64,000 bases of DNA from Viscum album (GCA_963277665.1 OY728131.1:1394904688-1394968687); one strand, 5' to 3'; counted from the stretch's first letter, positions 1 through 12,769 are shown. A program made the numbers and translations. Notes: generated by a model not told the origin, from the letters alone.

Positions 1-384
1 CATGCATGTCTTTGGATGTTTTCCTTGATCACCCCTATAGATTTGTTGTATTTTTTCCCTAGGGAAAAGAAAGAAAACTTTCCAATTTATGTCAAATAGT
101 GAGATAAGAATATTAAGAAAAAATTTTCGACTAAATTCTTCCCACACCATCGGTTTGGTCTCCTCCTTAGGATTCGTATTTTTTATCAACACCCACCACT
201 GATCAGATTATACCTCTGTATGATAAACAGTAATTGAGACCTTATCTTAATTAGAATTTTGATGGATATGGAAAAATTTCTAGATGGAGTTGATCAATTT
301 AGTCTATGATTAATGGATCAGATGATCCATTGAAGGGTGGACTCTTTTGTTGCATAATGGTCTCAATCACATCTTTTTATCCCT

Positions 385-576
385 TTAGAGGATTTGGATG
401 ATCCTCCTGATCTAGGTATCTATTCAGAACCTGGGTCCGTTAAGAGAGTATTATCCAAAAGATCACGATTCCTTCTCCCATCGGTTTTGGAATCTCATTG
501 GGGTAGTCATCACATTTCCCATCACATTGTTAGTTTAACATATTACTCATATTTCTTGGAAATCTTCTATAATTAA
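385..576 (+). pseudogene. LINE endonuclease C-terminal remnant
   Basis: The plus-strand frame reads LEDLDDPPDLGIYSEPGS, then SKRSRFLLPSVLESHWGS and HHISHHIVS. This follows the layout of the apurinic endonuclease C-terminus of plant LINEs, where a leucine-rich 'L.DL...G..YTW' stretch is followed by 'S..DRFL.S..W' and then 'SDHxPI'. The catalytic Asp/His residues of that last motif are not preserved. Upstream, 40-100 weakly resembles the 'FNVV.FP.E.R' segment of the same domain. Similarity was judged by eye, and no alternative function is suggested. Confidence 0.5.
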
Positions 577-1339
577 ACGAAAAATTAGGACGAGTAATTT
601 TACAAAATTTAATGATATAAAAGGTTAACCGTTGACATTTAAGGAGTAACTTATAAATTAAAATTATTTCATTAACCTACGAATTTCTTTTCTTCAATCA
701 TTGTCATCCATGATCTATTTACTGACCTATATTCTTATGGGTACGTTTTCCCTTAATAATGGTTTATAATAAGATTATGAATATACCAATTCATCTCCCT
801 ATGGAGTGTCAAAATACATGTGTTGTAAGGATCATTGTCCTGCACCACTTCCCGGACGAGTCTAGCTCAATGTAGATTTTTATGGTTTTACACCTATGTA
901 AATATGTGACAGATCCACATCAAATTTTAGTATAGATAAAAATATATATTTTTTGATAAACCACATACTATGTAATTACAAAAATTCAGGGATATTTTCT
1001 TGTACTTATTCTTAGCCCAATGGATTTTCACTAGAGTTTTCCAATCCAAATATGAAAAATAACTAAACATTTACTTTGATACCTACTATTACAACACTTT
1101 TCTTAATTAAACATTAATTCTTTATTTATTACATAAATTTAAACATAATAAAACCCAACTGATCGAGAAGTATAGTGTGTTGGGAAATTAGGTGCATTAC
1201 ATGACTACTTATAATAGAAAAACCATAATAATTAGTGAAAACTTATATAAAATGATCTCACTTAAAACTGTATGGGATTACCTGGGGAAATACATAATAA
1301 AGGGGTTAGATATAAAGCCCAAAAATATAATAGACATGG
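577..1339. other. No recognisable gene; degenerate LINE interior
   Basis: AT-rich sequence between LINE endonuclease and RT traces. No open frame, RNA gene or repeat could be identified; it is probably the collapsed RT N-terminal region. Confidence 0.5.
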
Positions 1340-1610
1340 AATTGGAGTATCTTTGAGCCCTACGGAGTCCAAACACCCTTCATGTGAAACACTTTGACAA
1401 GATAGTGGGAATGATTTTGGGGGGCATTCTCAACTAGAAAAACAGGTTCTTATCATTTCGAGGGCATATCACATTAGTTAATAGTATTCTAGTATCTATC
1501 CCCATGATCCTCAAGTCCATAGTGGAGGTTCCTAAAAGTGTGATTTCCAACATGGAGAGGATAATGGTGTCTTTTATATGGGATATTCAGCTAGATAGTA
1601 GGAACTAATG
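1340..1610 (+). pseudogene. LINE reverse transcriptase, C-terminal portion
   Basis: From 1447 the plus frame reads FLSFRGHITLVNSILVSIPM, then PKSVISNMERIMVSFIWD. This is the well-known LINE segment 'LS.GGR.TL.NSVL.SIPxY...P..V...ME.....FLW' that follows the RT palm. Upstream, around 1345-1400, traces of the 'YLG.PL' block appear in shifted frames. The catalytic YADD box is not found, and stops are present at several conserved positions. Confidence 0.75.
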
Positions 1611-1854
1611 GGCCTCAGGGAAGAGTCTAGAAAAATATGTTGCTGAAAGATGTATTAATTTAAGGAGTGAAGTGGTGACCATGCATGGGAAGCATTCCAA
1701 AATGTAATGGGAAGTAATGGAGGGGAAAACTCTATTGGTATAGCTCATACAGGATAAGTACAGGATAGAATTGGTGGTGTAGAGGTATCAACAATTGAAA
1801 ATGTGGAAGTTAATTCACCCATACATAGAGGGATATATACCTCAAGCTTGTTGG

Positions 1855-2510
1855 TAGATTGGTAGAGGTGATGTGAATTTCTGGAGTCATGATTGGGGGG
1901 AGGGAAACAGTGGTTTCTGGGCTCTCCAGTACTGGAGTATTCTTCCAAAAAAGCAAGTGAGTACCCCGGTTTATCCATGACATTCTCAATGATAATCAAA
2001 GCACTATGTTCAAGGAGATCATTCCAAATGAGGACCTTGAACATCTCATCTCCATGGGTTCTATGCTGGGTGCGTTTTCTCTCAAGGCCTATGGATGTGT
2101 GAGGATGGAACCCAATTCGGGCGACCTGTGGGGGGACACATTGTGGTGCAAGAGAATTCTTCCCAAATTCACCATTATGCTATGTAGAGCCTGGAGTAAT
2201 TTCATGCCCATTGATGACAATATTCCATGTATGGGTGTTAAATTGGCATCGAGATGTTGGTGTTTCTAAAATCCTCAATAAGAAACAATGGATCATCTCT
2301 TATTCAACTGCAATTGGGATCGGTGCAGCTGACAGGCGCTCAGTCATGTCTCAGGGTGGAAAAGCTTAGTGGGGTGATGGAGAATGAATTGAGCCAGTGG
2401 TATTCTAATTTTGGTGATCATGGGATGGAGAGGAAAGGTAGGGACATCATTCTGGTGGCAGGGTGCTGGACTATTTGGAAAGCACAGAATAACGTGCATC
2501 ATAAGAACTC
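1855..2510 (+). pseudogene. LINE linker and zinc-knuckle (zf-RVT-like) remnant
   Basis: 1861-1899 reads GRGDVNFWSHDWG, matching the 'G.G..I.FW.D.W' block of LINE polyproteins. At 2251-2310 a frame with two stops reads RCWCF, then ETMDHLLFNCNWD, the 'C..C....ET..HLL..C' knuckle typical of the domain between RT and RNase H in plant LINEs. At 2455-2490 it reads VAGCWTIWKAQNNV, the usual 'W.IWK.RN..VF' block. Frameshifts separate these pieces. Confidence 0.72.
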
Positions 2511-2684
2511 CTAAAAATCTTGTGTTAGTATCTTCATCAAAATGAAGAATATATTGCTCGAAATAGTTAGTTTATGGGAAGATTGTCATGGAATCTCTTT
2601 ACCTAGATTTCTTATCCTTGGAATGGCCTCTCAGGAGGTAAGGTCATGTCATAGTCATTGGGTACATTGGAACCGCCATTGTGG

Positions 2685-3070
2685 TGGGCTCAAACTCAAC
2701 AAGGATGGATCTCTTCAGGGGGGAGATGAGAGGCGGTGGAGTAGTATGAGACCAAAGGGGGTCCATTGTGATGTCTTTTATGGCCATTTATGGTTGAGTT
2801 GACGCCCTGCAGGTCAAGGCTTAGGCGATGGTCATGGGTCTGTATGTATGTGCACAAAGGAATATAGCTTTGGAGATAGTGGAGACTGCTTCTTTGATTC
2901 TCTATAGTGCTCTGACTGGAAGTGTAAGTATCCCTTGGAGCATATATTATCTTATCTGTATGTGCATTCATATCTTGGGCACCCATATGGGTATCTCTCA
3001 CACTTGGTGTGCGGGGACTAAAAATGTGGATTTCATGGCTTCCCAAGCTTCACCAAGACATAATATTTCC
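2685..3070 (+). pseudogene. LINE RNase H domain remnant
   Basis: 2690-2705 reads LKLNKDGSLQ, the first RNase H motif ('LKLNTDGS', catalytic Asp retained). After a +1 shift, 2730-2790 reads GGGVV, then a stop where Trp/Arg is expected, then DQRGSIVMSF. At 2830-2905 MVMGLYVCAQRN...LEIVETASLILYS matches 'AE..AL..GL.......I.VE.DS..L'. The tail TKNVDFMASQAS (3020-3055) matches 'N..AD.LA..A'. The domain order is complete, but it is inactivated by one frameshift and several stops of the TGG-to-TGA type. Confidence 0.78.
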
Positions 3071-3230
3071 CTCTTTCTTAATTTAGGATTGTTCCATCTT
3101 GATGGAATCATCTTTGTTATTAATGATTCTTTGGGCCTACACTAATTTTGTTCTCCATGATGTATCCTACTTTAATGGTTGTCTCCTTAAGTAATAAAAA
3201 CACTATTTTTCAGGATTAAAAATGAGACCA

Positions 3231-3500
3231 GATATAGAATAATAATCATAAAGGAAACATTAAAAATGTGGAAACAACATAAAAAACTACATCATAAACA
3301 TAATTAAAGGGTAACTGCCAAAACAACATGATGGAAAATGTACAATAAAGGAATCATTATTACTCCCTACCACAACTGGATGTCTCCTAAGAATAAACAT
3401 TACCCAATGAATTGGAGTTTGATATAATTATGTGAACACTCATCACATTCATTTCATTATTAGGAATATGCGTGCCACATATATCTTAAAAAATGAATAA
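3231..3500 (-). repeat. Relic of a chromovirus LTR (R/U5 part)
   Basis: This stretch shares with the LTR of element 1 the spaced blocks 'aaggaaaca...', 'ACTCCCTAC' and the palindrome CCAATGAATTGG (3404-3415), the latter preceded by TTAC and followed by AG. Element 1 has TTACCCAATGCATTGGAG at 13334-13351. The order and orientation match an LTR read from the minus strand. Both ends are lost in AT-rich sequence. Because the similarity is short, this could be a fragment or a convergent AT-rich match. Confidence 0.4.
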
Positions 3501-4859
3501 TTTGTCACTAAATTTTATTCCATGATCATGGACTGTGGAATATATACATTTATATATCCATTTAATAAGTACATGTGCATAATAGTGAACACCCTTGATA
3601 GTAAATTGTTATGGGTATCCAAGAAAGAATTTTTTTGGCATGGAAAAATTGTGGTAGCATCTCTACAGCATAACGAAATCACTTAAAATTAATAAAATGG
3701 GTTGATTGGAGAGAAAGGGGTCTCTAATAATTTTGATAAAAATGTATAGTAATAGGGACATGAAAAAACATATCCTATCAATAATAATTTTAAATAGAAG
3801 GAATAAGATAATGATGGAACTTGAATAAATAATAGATAGAAAGGGTCCTTTACTTGAGTGTGTGACTCCAAATTCGTGGGAGGATCTTCTTGAGAGATTT
3901 ACAGTGACTTTGGTGGACTCTATAGAAGGAAAGGAAAATTGAGGATGTGATCAAAGGATTTTTAGTGAGGATATGTGGGTGATTGGGTAGTTTTATATAG
4001 GAAATGAGTTGGGAATTAGTTATTATTTCTCAAACGTCTGTTTTGGACTCTATATAATAAAATAACCAAAAACACAAATATCAGGGGGTTTTCCCATGGT
4101 TTCTACCAAATAAGTGTAGTTCTTGTTATTTTAAATATTCATGGGATGAAAATAAAAAAACAATACCCAAGATTATTTGGAGGTGAGTCATACACTTAAT
4201 GAAATGATTTTTAAACATTAAAATATAACAACGCTTTTGGAGGATTTGTAAGGGATTTATCAAATTAATAAAATATATATAAAAGAACACTATTTTAAAT
4301 GGGATAAATATATTTTATCTTGGATGCCATTTATATTATTTATTACATCACATTTTGGTAATTATGATGTCATAATAGACACCATATTTTTATATAGTAT
4401 TTATTTTTTACCTGAAAATTCAATTACCTTAGGAAATTATGAAAAAATCACTATTGGATAATTCTGATATTATGATTCCAAAAATATTATTCATTTTATC
4501 TAAGTAATTTTATATATATGTGTATTTTTACATGTAAAATGATAATTGAAATTTAATTCGAAAGGATGGTTTTTTAAAAATAACAATTTTTTATGCCATA
4601 TAAAAAATACATTTAACTTCATAAAAAGTTATGACCATTTATATTTGATAATATTTATTTAACACAAATATTTAAATAACTAATTATTAATTGAAAAATT
4701 AAATTAATAAATCAAATTAAAATTCTTAATTGAATTTGGATACTAATTAAAAATAAAATTTTTGTTTTATTTTATAAAAATAAAAATCATTTATAAGGTA
4801 ATGATATGAATAAAATATGAAAATAATTATATTGAAAAATATAATATAAATATTCATAT
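3501..4859. other. AT-rich stretch without recognisable gene
   Basis: Very AT-rich and full of stops on both strands. A stretch at 3640-3960 is slightly less AT-rich and has short open frames, but no family motif was recognised there. Confidence 0.5.
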
Positions 4860-6300
4860 TATTAGGGTCTTGATTTATTTCCCATTAATACACCAGAAAA
4901 GTGTCTAAGAGTAATGTCACTTGATGGTGAGATTTTCATGGGGTTGTTCAGTATACATGGTTTGGGAAAAGATCATGATGATCTTGAAATTATCTCATAA
5001 ATGATTTGTCTCATGATGAATTTATTGGATCTCATATTTGGCATGGTCAAAGGAAAAGACTAGTGATGCTATATCCCTGATATGATTTGAAAAATGGGCT
5101 TCATAGGGTATGATCCTACAAGTTGAGGTCATTACATCCTCTATCTATGAAAATTGAATTTGTTAAAACCGAATATTTATTCTTATCATGTGATCACAAT
5201 TAAATTCTTATATTATCAATAATAATGATATTTAATTTATTTTTAAATAGGATATAATAAGAAAAACTAGGTGTTTGTATTTTCTATAATTTTAATACAT
5301 TATAATACATTTAAATCAATCAAAAAGGGGATTTTTATTTGTAATATTTCGGGTCATTACAATCTCAATCCAAATAATTTGGTAAAGATTGATATCTCAT
5401 GAGATAAAAATTAATGGACTAGGGAGAGGACCCAGTTCAGTGATTTAAATTTTCCACAATGATATTCTTGGATTTGTACATTGAATACTAAGTTGGTCCG
5501 GATAGTTAATCCATTACATGATTATAGAATTTGGAGTGAACCTTCACTGCAGCAATGCATTGGGGAGTAAACCCATTAGAATATTATAATGCTAGAAATC
5601 GGCCTTGAATAAAAATAAAATGATTACATATTCTTATATGTATGTAATATATATATATTATATACCGATGTTATGATCTTAGGGATTATGTTATTGTATT
5701 CCCTCGTGATTCATAACTTATGAAATATAATGAATAATTTAATTAATCAAGTTTATGATTTATGATATATAGTTTATTTTTGTACAAATGATAAGATCAT
5801 TTTATCATGTACTTATGCTCATGTTATGCATATGTGATCATTGTTATCTCCTTTGTTTTCCCTCATTGAGAATTTTAGCTCACCCTTTATTATGTTTCCA
5901 TTCCCTAGGGTATGAAGAAATGATTTTTGTATGATGTTTCTAAGAATGGTTCTAGATATGAGAAACTTAGTGGGAGATGATATAGAAAACTTATAAACAA
6001 GTTGTTTATGTATCTAGGATTCCAAAGGAAATAAACCTATACAATTCTATATTGGATCGTTATTTAATGAAATGAATATTCACATATTAGGATGTAATAT
6101 CTATTTTTGACAAATATGGGTCGACATTGTTGGAATTAATGAAAATTCTTAGTTAACTATTGTAAATTAGGATGAGAACACTATATTCAGAATGCTCTGG
6201 ATAATTCTAAGGATAATTAAATGTAAATGAAAATGTGATGAAATTTTATTGAAGGATAAAGTGAGTGGTTTCCAACAATTATATCCATGGATGGATACTA
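4860..6300 (+). repeat. Probable relic LTR of an old Tekay-like element
   Basis: Two motifs shared by the other chromovirus LTRs of the window occur here in plus orientation and correct order: CAATGCATTGGG at 5553-5564, and CTCATTGAG followed by GCTCACCC at 5861-5886. Their spacing (about 310 bp) is close to that in element 2 (about 266 bp). A gag relic in the same orientation follows at 6661. No TG/CA ends, PBS or partner LTR could be found, so the limits are arbitrary. Confidence 0.4.
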
Positions 6301-6660
6301 AAAGTGGGTGTACCTCTAGAAAAATTATACATAGTGGTAATAATTCCAAAATGGGACTATTGAGATAGACTCGATCATCACCTGGTGTACAAAAATAGGC
6401 ACTCCCTCACACCTATATTGACACTCATGGGGTATATGATTTGTAAACTCACAAAGTATTTATAAATCACCATAAATGATTTGAATAGATGGTAAACATG
6501 AATGAAATGGGATAAAACAATTTTTTCATCGATTGAAATGAATGTGTAATGATTCAAATATCTTATAAATGATTTTTCTTGAATATGTGGTTCCCCACTC
6601 TGATTACTATTGCTCACTCTATGATTATTGGTTTTATTAAATGATTAGAACCCGACAGAA

Positions 6661-7162
6661 CCATGTTAATGTTTAATGATATGGAAAATGGAATGATTTT
6701 CCATCAGAGAAACTAAATGTTATGGGTGCTAGAATGAAAAATTCAATTGATATGTTCACACATCTTTCTCAATCTATGAATCATGATAAACATCTAAAAA
6801 CGTATATGTGACCACATACTTTTGATTCCTTTATGAGGAAACATCCACATTATTTTAATGGTTCTTCCTAACCACTATTTTAGGATAAATATATAAGTAC
6901 AATTGAAATGATATATTGTATTCTCCACATATCAAATCCTAAAAAAGTCATTCTGGTTTTATACAAATTGTAAGGTGACATAGATCAATGTTAGAATATT
7001 ATCATCAATATAATGAAATATGAAGAAATTTACTCCACATAGTGGGATGAATTTGTGATCATATTTTTCAATATATACTTTCCTTGTTTTCTTCATACAA
7101 AAATAGTGATGGAATTTATTAAGCTAAAGATGAATGGCGAGGAATCTGTTGGTACATACAGT
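6661..7162 (+). pseudogene. gag: Ty3/gypsy gag (capsid) fragment, truncated
   Basis: From 6836 the plus frame reads RKHPHYFNGSS, then STIEMIYCILHISNPKKV, and after a stop GDID. Further shifted frames give WDEFVIIFFNIYFP and MEFIKLKMNGEESVGTYS. This is the retrotransposon capsid pattern 'HPP.F.G...P..A..W......I......KV..A...L.G.A..WW' then 'W.EF...F...YFP......K..EF..L.QG..SV..Y'. At least three stops and two frameshifts make it non-functional. It ends abruptly at about 7160, where a different repetitive terminus begins, which suggests later insertion. 6301-6660 upstream shows nothing recognisable. Confidence 0.7.
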
Positions 7163-7315
7163 ACTACAAAAGTAGCCTTAAAAACACTTGAAAAAAAAAC
7201 TAATAAAGGTTCCCGTTATTAGTGCTAAAAAATGCTGATAAAAGGTACCCTTTATCATCACTTGTTTTTTTTTTGCACTGAAAAATGGTAACCTTTATCA
7301 GTGCTTTATTTTTAG
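7155..7315. repeat. Left subterminal repeat of TIR element
   Basis: Palindromic units built on 'AGTGCT(a/g)ATAAA(g)' and its complement 'TTTATCAGTGC' occur at 7199-7262 and 7277-7313, after TACTACAAAA at about 7164. The gag relic stops here, supporting a real insertion boundary. Confidence 0.5.
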
Positions 7316-8902
7316 ATATATAAAATTAATAAATTTCAATAATTAATAAATTAATAAATTTTAATAAAAACATAAAAATATAAACATATTGAATTAAAAT
7401 ATTTATTCAAAAAAAATTTAATGAAAAAAATATTAATTAAAATAATTTATTTAATATATATATATAATAAATATTAATAAAATATATATATTTAATATAG
7501 ATATAGAAAATGAATAACATGTAAAATTAAAAACATATTAATGTCTAATTCAATTTTATGGGTTTTTATACATAATTGTCCATTAATACATTTAATATTG
7601 AAATGTAGACATATATATATATATAATAAAATATATAATATTTTCTAAAATATGATTTATATAATAAAAAATATCTATGATTAAATTAAATAATCCAAAT
7701 ATTTATTGAGGAAATGATTATAATAAAAATGTTATTATTAATTAAAAATACTGACTAATTCTATAGAGTAATGAACATAGTGGAATGTTGCTTGATTTTT
7801 CAATTTATCATATGTAAAATTTGTGTTATATTGAGTTAACACATACATATATGTAATTAATTTATTCTTATATACAACACACACCCATGTTTACATAATT
7901 AATGAAATTTTGTATAGAAACACATGTACCTAATATTTATGTAATTTATTCAAATTTCCCTTTTTATTTTTAGAATTTTGTTATAACATGATAAATTTCA
8001 TATATTATTTTTCAAATGGTATATTTTTTTTATTTATTTTAATAATATTAAAGTCGGATATTATTTATTTATTTTTTAATTAATTATTATTTATTTATCA
8101 TTTTCTTTGAAATTTAATAATTTTCTAATATTTATTTAAAAATAATTATTTACCATGTTTTACTATTTTCAATATTTATTCTTTTATATTTTAGTATATA
8201 ATCATATTTTTTAGTAATTTATATTTAATTATAAAACATATCTATTTTTCAATATTTTTATTGTGTACTCATTTTTAATTATTCAATTTCAATCATTTTT
8301 CATTATAGGTACATAGGGTAACAATTACAGTGAAACACACACTCACACCATAGACACACAAGCTATCAGTAGTGTATGTCAGATCCCACCCATGGGTTAA
8401 CCTACCAAACAAGCTTCTTTTTTGTTACATTGTTCATCTTAAGGCCCATTGGGCATGAATCCCATCACATGGCCTGTGGTCCTTTTAGTCTGCTAAAAGG
8501 CCCTAAATCATGGTCTAATATCAAAACTCACCTCCCATGCACTCATTGCCTTGAACTGTAGCTTTCTATCTTGGAAACACCTCATCACCCCCACAGACAC
8601 TACTACTACCTGCGTGCAATTTAATTCATTTTTAACATGCCTATATTTAAGATTATATATTCATTAATAATGTTAAAAATATATTTATAAATAAATATTT
8701 ATAAAAATTTATATTTAAAAATTTATCTTTAAAATATTTAAAAATCTATATATTTATAACAATATATAAATAAATATTATTTTTTGAAAAAATGTTTTTA
8801 TAATTATGAATAATTAATTATTTATATGAAAATAATTATAAAAGTATTATAATTTTATTTAAATAATTAATATATTTATTATATATACATATTATTTTAA
8901 TA
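7316..8902. other. AT-rich interior of TIR element; no gene
   Basis: Extremely AT-rich apart from about 8310-8625, which has higher GC and short frames on the plus strand but no recognisable protein motif. That block could be a further small insertion. The rest consists of A/T-rich degenerate repeats. Confidence 0.4.
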
Positions 8903-10636
8903 TGAATATAGATGATAAAAAAATTTATTGAATATTTTATTGATAATAAATGATATAATTATCTCCTATTGTAGAAAACGTGTTCATTTCTGAAATATTT
9001 GGGATTAGATCATTCATTTTAAAATTTGATGATAATTCTAGATTTACCCATTATAATTCACTGTATCATTCAAACATAAATATTCTATTATGTATTATTT
9101 GAACATAAAATATTATAAATATGCTACTGACATAATTGGAAACATCTTTCATTTAGGACGTTGGTGAAAAATCATTAATTTGGTTCGTGAAAATCGGAGA
9201 TGATGTCAAAGTTGGGCTGGACTCCCCAGATTTGACTTGGGTTTTGTATTTCGTCCATAACCTCTTCATCCATGCTTGGATTAAACCCAAATTTTGATAA
9301 GAGCTTGAGAACCCATTTTATAAAAAATCATCTTTCTAGAAGGACAGTTGATTCACGCGTTTTTGTGGTAAAATAGGCAGTGAATGTTGGATTAAAATAT
9401 TTGGCTGAGATTCCACATTCACACTTGAATCCACTTTGAATAAAGCCTACCCTCAACACATTTAATTGGGATTTTTGACATTTAAGGGGTTGGTACATGC
9501 AATGGGAATTTGGGGGAAGAGGATAATTGGATCCACTCCAATTATCCAACCATTTCAAGAAGGGTAGCTTTTGATGTAATGATCAATTCGACGAATCCTG
9601 ATTCTTATACTTTGTGGTGTAATACATTTATTGTTTAATAAAATCTGTAGATATTCTTTAATTTCATCTATTTTCCTCTATTTTGTTCATTTATATTCCA
9701 CATTATTCTTCCACTTTGTTCGGTAATTCAATATTAGAAACGATATTGGGTTATACCCTTTATAAACTCTTGTGAAAGCAAAACATTTCTACGATAACTA
9801 CACCACCCCTAGAATTGTATTTATTTTTAGTAATCGGTCCAACTTTAACCGTCTTCATTTATTTATTTTGAATCAACGTTCTAAATTTAGTCACTTAATA
9901 TGATATATTAATTTATTTTTAAATTATAATAAACATTTTAATCAATTGAATAATTCAAACAAAAACATGTGAGGTCGAGAATTTGTGTAAATTATGAGAG
10001 CACAAACATAATCAGTAAAAAAATACCACACGGGATAAATTTGTAGAGTTAAAATAAAATCCCTAAGCTCAATTCATATACATTTTATAGAATGTACATG
10101 TTACTTAGTTTACCACTAACCATAATCTAGAATTAAAACATTAATCAAAGTAGGGCGTCATGATTGCATATTTCAAACCTAGCCTAGGGTTTAATTAATT
10201 TCATTTTAGTGGTTAAGTTATTTATCATTGGGTTCGGAGGTTAACAAATTAATGGATAATAATGAAGTGGATTTTTATTTAAATGATAATGATAAATAAA
10301 TTTATTAAGAGATATAATTAGATTGATTATGATTTTTAAGTATTTTTTTAAAAAACATCTTCTTGTTTTTTTTATTTTGATCAAACATCATTTCAAAAAT
10401 AAAAACAACAAAAATTCAATCTTCTCCTGGAAAACTTATTATATATTTATAAAAAATAAAATACCCTATACTTTTACTTATTATTCTTAATTAATTTTTT
10501 TTTATTTTCCAAATACCTTTAATATGTTTTTAATCTTACTTCCTCCTTTCAGAGACGACCTTGCTCAGGCACTCTGATGCACCTAAGTACCAAAAAATCC
10601 CATATCATTTGAAAGCTCCCACAATAGTTCCCTTAA
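8903..10636 (+). repeat. Athila-like 5' LTR
   Basis: Collinear with 40135-41852, for example at GAATATTTTATTGAT, GTGTTCATTT and CCTAAGTACC, and 'atatcatttgaaagc' near the end. The expected terminal TG is at 8903. The terminal CA has decayed to AA (10635-10636), directly followed by the PBS. U3/R/U5 borders and a TATA box could not be fixed. Confidence 0.8.
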
Positions 10637-10638
10637 AA

Positions 10639-10657
10639 TTGGACCCATTTTTGGGGA
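10639..10657 (+). other. Primer-binding site, decayed tRNA-Asp type
   Basis: TTGGACCCATTTTTGGGGA begins two bases after the LTR end. It matches 13 of 19 positions of the complement of the 3' end of plant tRNA-Asp(GTC) with CCA, the primer site known for Athila-clade elements. Most mismatches are C-to-T or G-to-A, as expected from deamination of methylated cytosine. Confidence 0.7.
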
Positions 10658-11087
10658 TGATAGTAATTTATTAAACCAATTAGAGTTATTTATTTTAATT
10701 TCCATTTAATTATTTTCTTCTCTTCTTTATTTCTTATTTCCCTTTTCTCATGTTTTTTTATCTTACTCTCTTATTTTATTTTTATTGAACCAACTCAAAC
10801 TTATTTTATTTTTGTTATGGTCCACTTTTATTCCTCTATTTTTTTATTTTTCAATGATTTATGACATTAACTAATCTGAAGAATATTTTAGATCTTTACC
10901 TTGAGATTTAACGTAGCATTCGGGCTCGAATCCAACATTCTCAATCTATAGGAAGTTTCAACATTCAAACAGTTAGAGAATTCCTCCACTCCCATAACAT
11001 TGAAATTGGACGAAATTAAAATTAAAACATAAGCAACAACTAATGGATAAAAATAATAGAAATTAACTTAATTTAACTGTTCAATAA
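10658..11087 (+). other. Athila leader between PBS and gag; no gene
   Basis: Pyrimidine- and AT-rich, without open frame or structured motif recognised. Its position corresponds to the untranslated leader. Confidence 0.5.
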
Positions 11088-12769
11088 TTGGTTGCACCTG
11101 ATATTAAATATAAAATAAATTTCATTGCATACGTAAATCTCGAATCAGACTTAAGACAGAAATCTGGGTTAATTCACCTACTTCAAAAGTTTCATGGCCT
11201 CTCTAGTGAGGATAAAAATAAACACCTTAATGAATTTAATGTGGTTTTATCAACATTAAAACTAGTAAGTTTATCTAAAGACAAAATAAAACTATGATCA
11301 TTCCCATTCTCACTTAATGGAGCTGCAAAAGATTGGATGTATTATTTACAACCTTAACGTGATACTTTTTTGAATGATTTGAAACATATTTTCATGGAAA
11401 GATATTTCCAGAATCAATGACCAATTACATTTATACGGAGACCTTGAGGATCAATAATTCCCAAGGGTAGAAAATGTTTGAGTACTGGGAGCGATTAATG
11501 AAGTTGTGTGCAAGCTGCCCACATCACCAAATCAGTGAGCAACTCCTCATATAGTACATCTAAAATGGACTCACACATATGGAGAGGAGAATTGTGGACA
11601 TAGTGGCTAGAAGAGAATTGGTGGACAAGACACTAGCGGGTACACGTTAATTGATTGGAAAGATGGACCAAAACTACAGAAAATTTGGCAATCGAGGTAC
11701 ACCACATGTTAGGAGAGTATATTAGGTATGTCTTTATTCCCTCTAAAGTTATTTGATTGATACCAAGTTGTAATAATTGGAAACTATGGTGAGATGGGTT
11801 AATTTGTCTCAAAAGACATCCCAAAAGTATATTTCAAGGACTTATGGAATTTGTACAGAGACAAGCAACCCAACTGAATATTTCCCACAACTACAAGAGA
11901 TGGAGGATTGCATAGCAGTATTATCAGGGAGACCATATCAGCAGAAACTGCAGACATATCACAAAAAAAGTTTAATTAATTTTCTCCAACATAAAACCAT
12001 GGGTGGAAGGATCAATATAACATGAGGTATGTCTTTGGACAACCAAAAAATTCCCCCTTTTCAACAAAACTTTCTACAGCCTTCACCTTACCATAAGGTT
12101 TTCCAACATCCCCAAATGAAAATTGAATCCCAAGAATAAACAAGCCAAAAAAAGGGAACCGCCACTAAAGCTATATTCTAACACTGATGAAATTTTGAAG
12201 AAAATTGCTCTTAATCAACTAAATGAGATGAAGTGTCAAGTTTTGGAGTTGAGGGAGTTGAAGACACAAATGAGCCAGATTTCCACTTCCCTCCATGAAC
12301 TGATAAGTAAAAACTCCAAAAATCTTCCTTTCCAACCCACTGAAAATACCAAGGGAATGGTAGTTCCATCACATTGAGAACTGGGAAGAAATAAAAGATA
12401 CACTACACCTATCATTCCACCGAGATTCACCTCAACTCCAGAGAAGCCCCATTCCATACCACCTAATGAGAAAGTCAAGGAAAAAGATAAAGGTAAGAAA
12501 ATGATTGATGATGTTCCTCCTAAAAGTATTACATTTCCTAATAGATTTGTACAAACCAAGAATATGGCTGAATATACGATGAAATAAATATTTTTTTGAC
12601 ATATTCACACATGTGTAGATCAATATCTCTTCACATAAAGACATTAATAAAATACCAAGTTATGCTAAATTTTTAAAAAATCTTTTTTCCAATCAAATAG
12701 GGCTCAAGGGAAATGAGAGGATCATTCTTGGAAGGAATGTGTTAGCACTCATTACACCAACTATAGAAA
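11088..12769 (+). pseudogene. gag: Athila-like gag, disrupted
   Basis: The plus frame gives FHGLSSEDKNKHLNEFNVV and, after a stop, SFPFSLNGAAKDWMYYLQP, the capsid pattern of Athila gag. After a shift, 11470-11555 reads MFEYWERLMKLCASCPHHQ then ISEQLLI, an almost diagnostic block for this clade. At 11850-11920 the frame reads GICTETSNPTEYFPQLQE, the Cx2C-like region in which the usual later Cys is replaced. A coiled-coil-like stretch follows (ELRELKTQMSQISTSLHEL). The tail KGNERIILGRNVLALI (12700-12765) leads to the insertion point of element 1. Multiple stops and frameshifts are present. Confidence 0.85.

Larger units (their letters stand above)
1..3230 (+). mobile_element. Decayed LINE (L1-type non-LTR retrotransposon)
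   Basis: Remnants of a plant LINE occur in the expected order on the plus strand: endonuclease C-terminus (385-576), C-terminal part of reverse transcriptase (1340-1610), a CxC...HxxxxxC knuckle of the zf-RVT type (1855-2510) and an RNase H domain (2685-3070). The domains are separated by stops and frameshifts. The distance from endonuclease to the RT end (about 0.9 kb) is shorter than in intact LINEs, so part of the RT has been lost. The 3' end probably lies near 3190-3230, where short A- and T-rich runs follow the RNase H; no clean poly(A) tail or target duplication can be seen. The 5' end may lie outside the window. Confidence 0.75.

Noticed and set aside
3640..4100. Possible host exon or LINE coding segment
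   Set aside because: Only short frames and weak, unspecific resemblance to LINE sequence; not enough to call.
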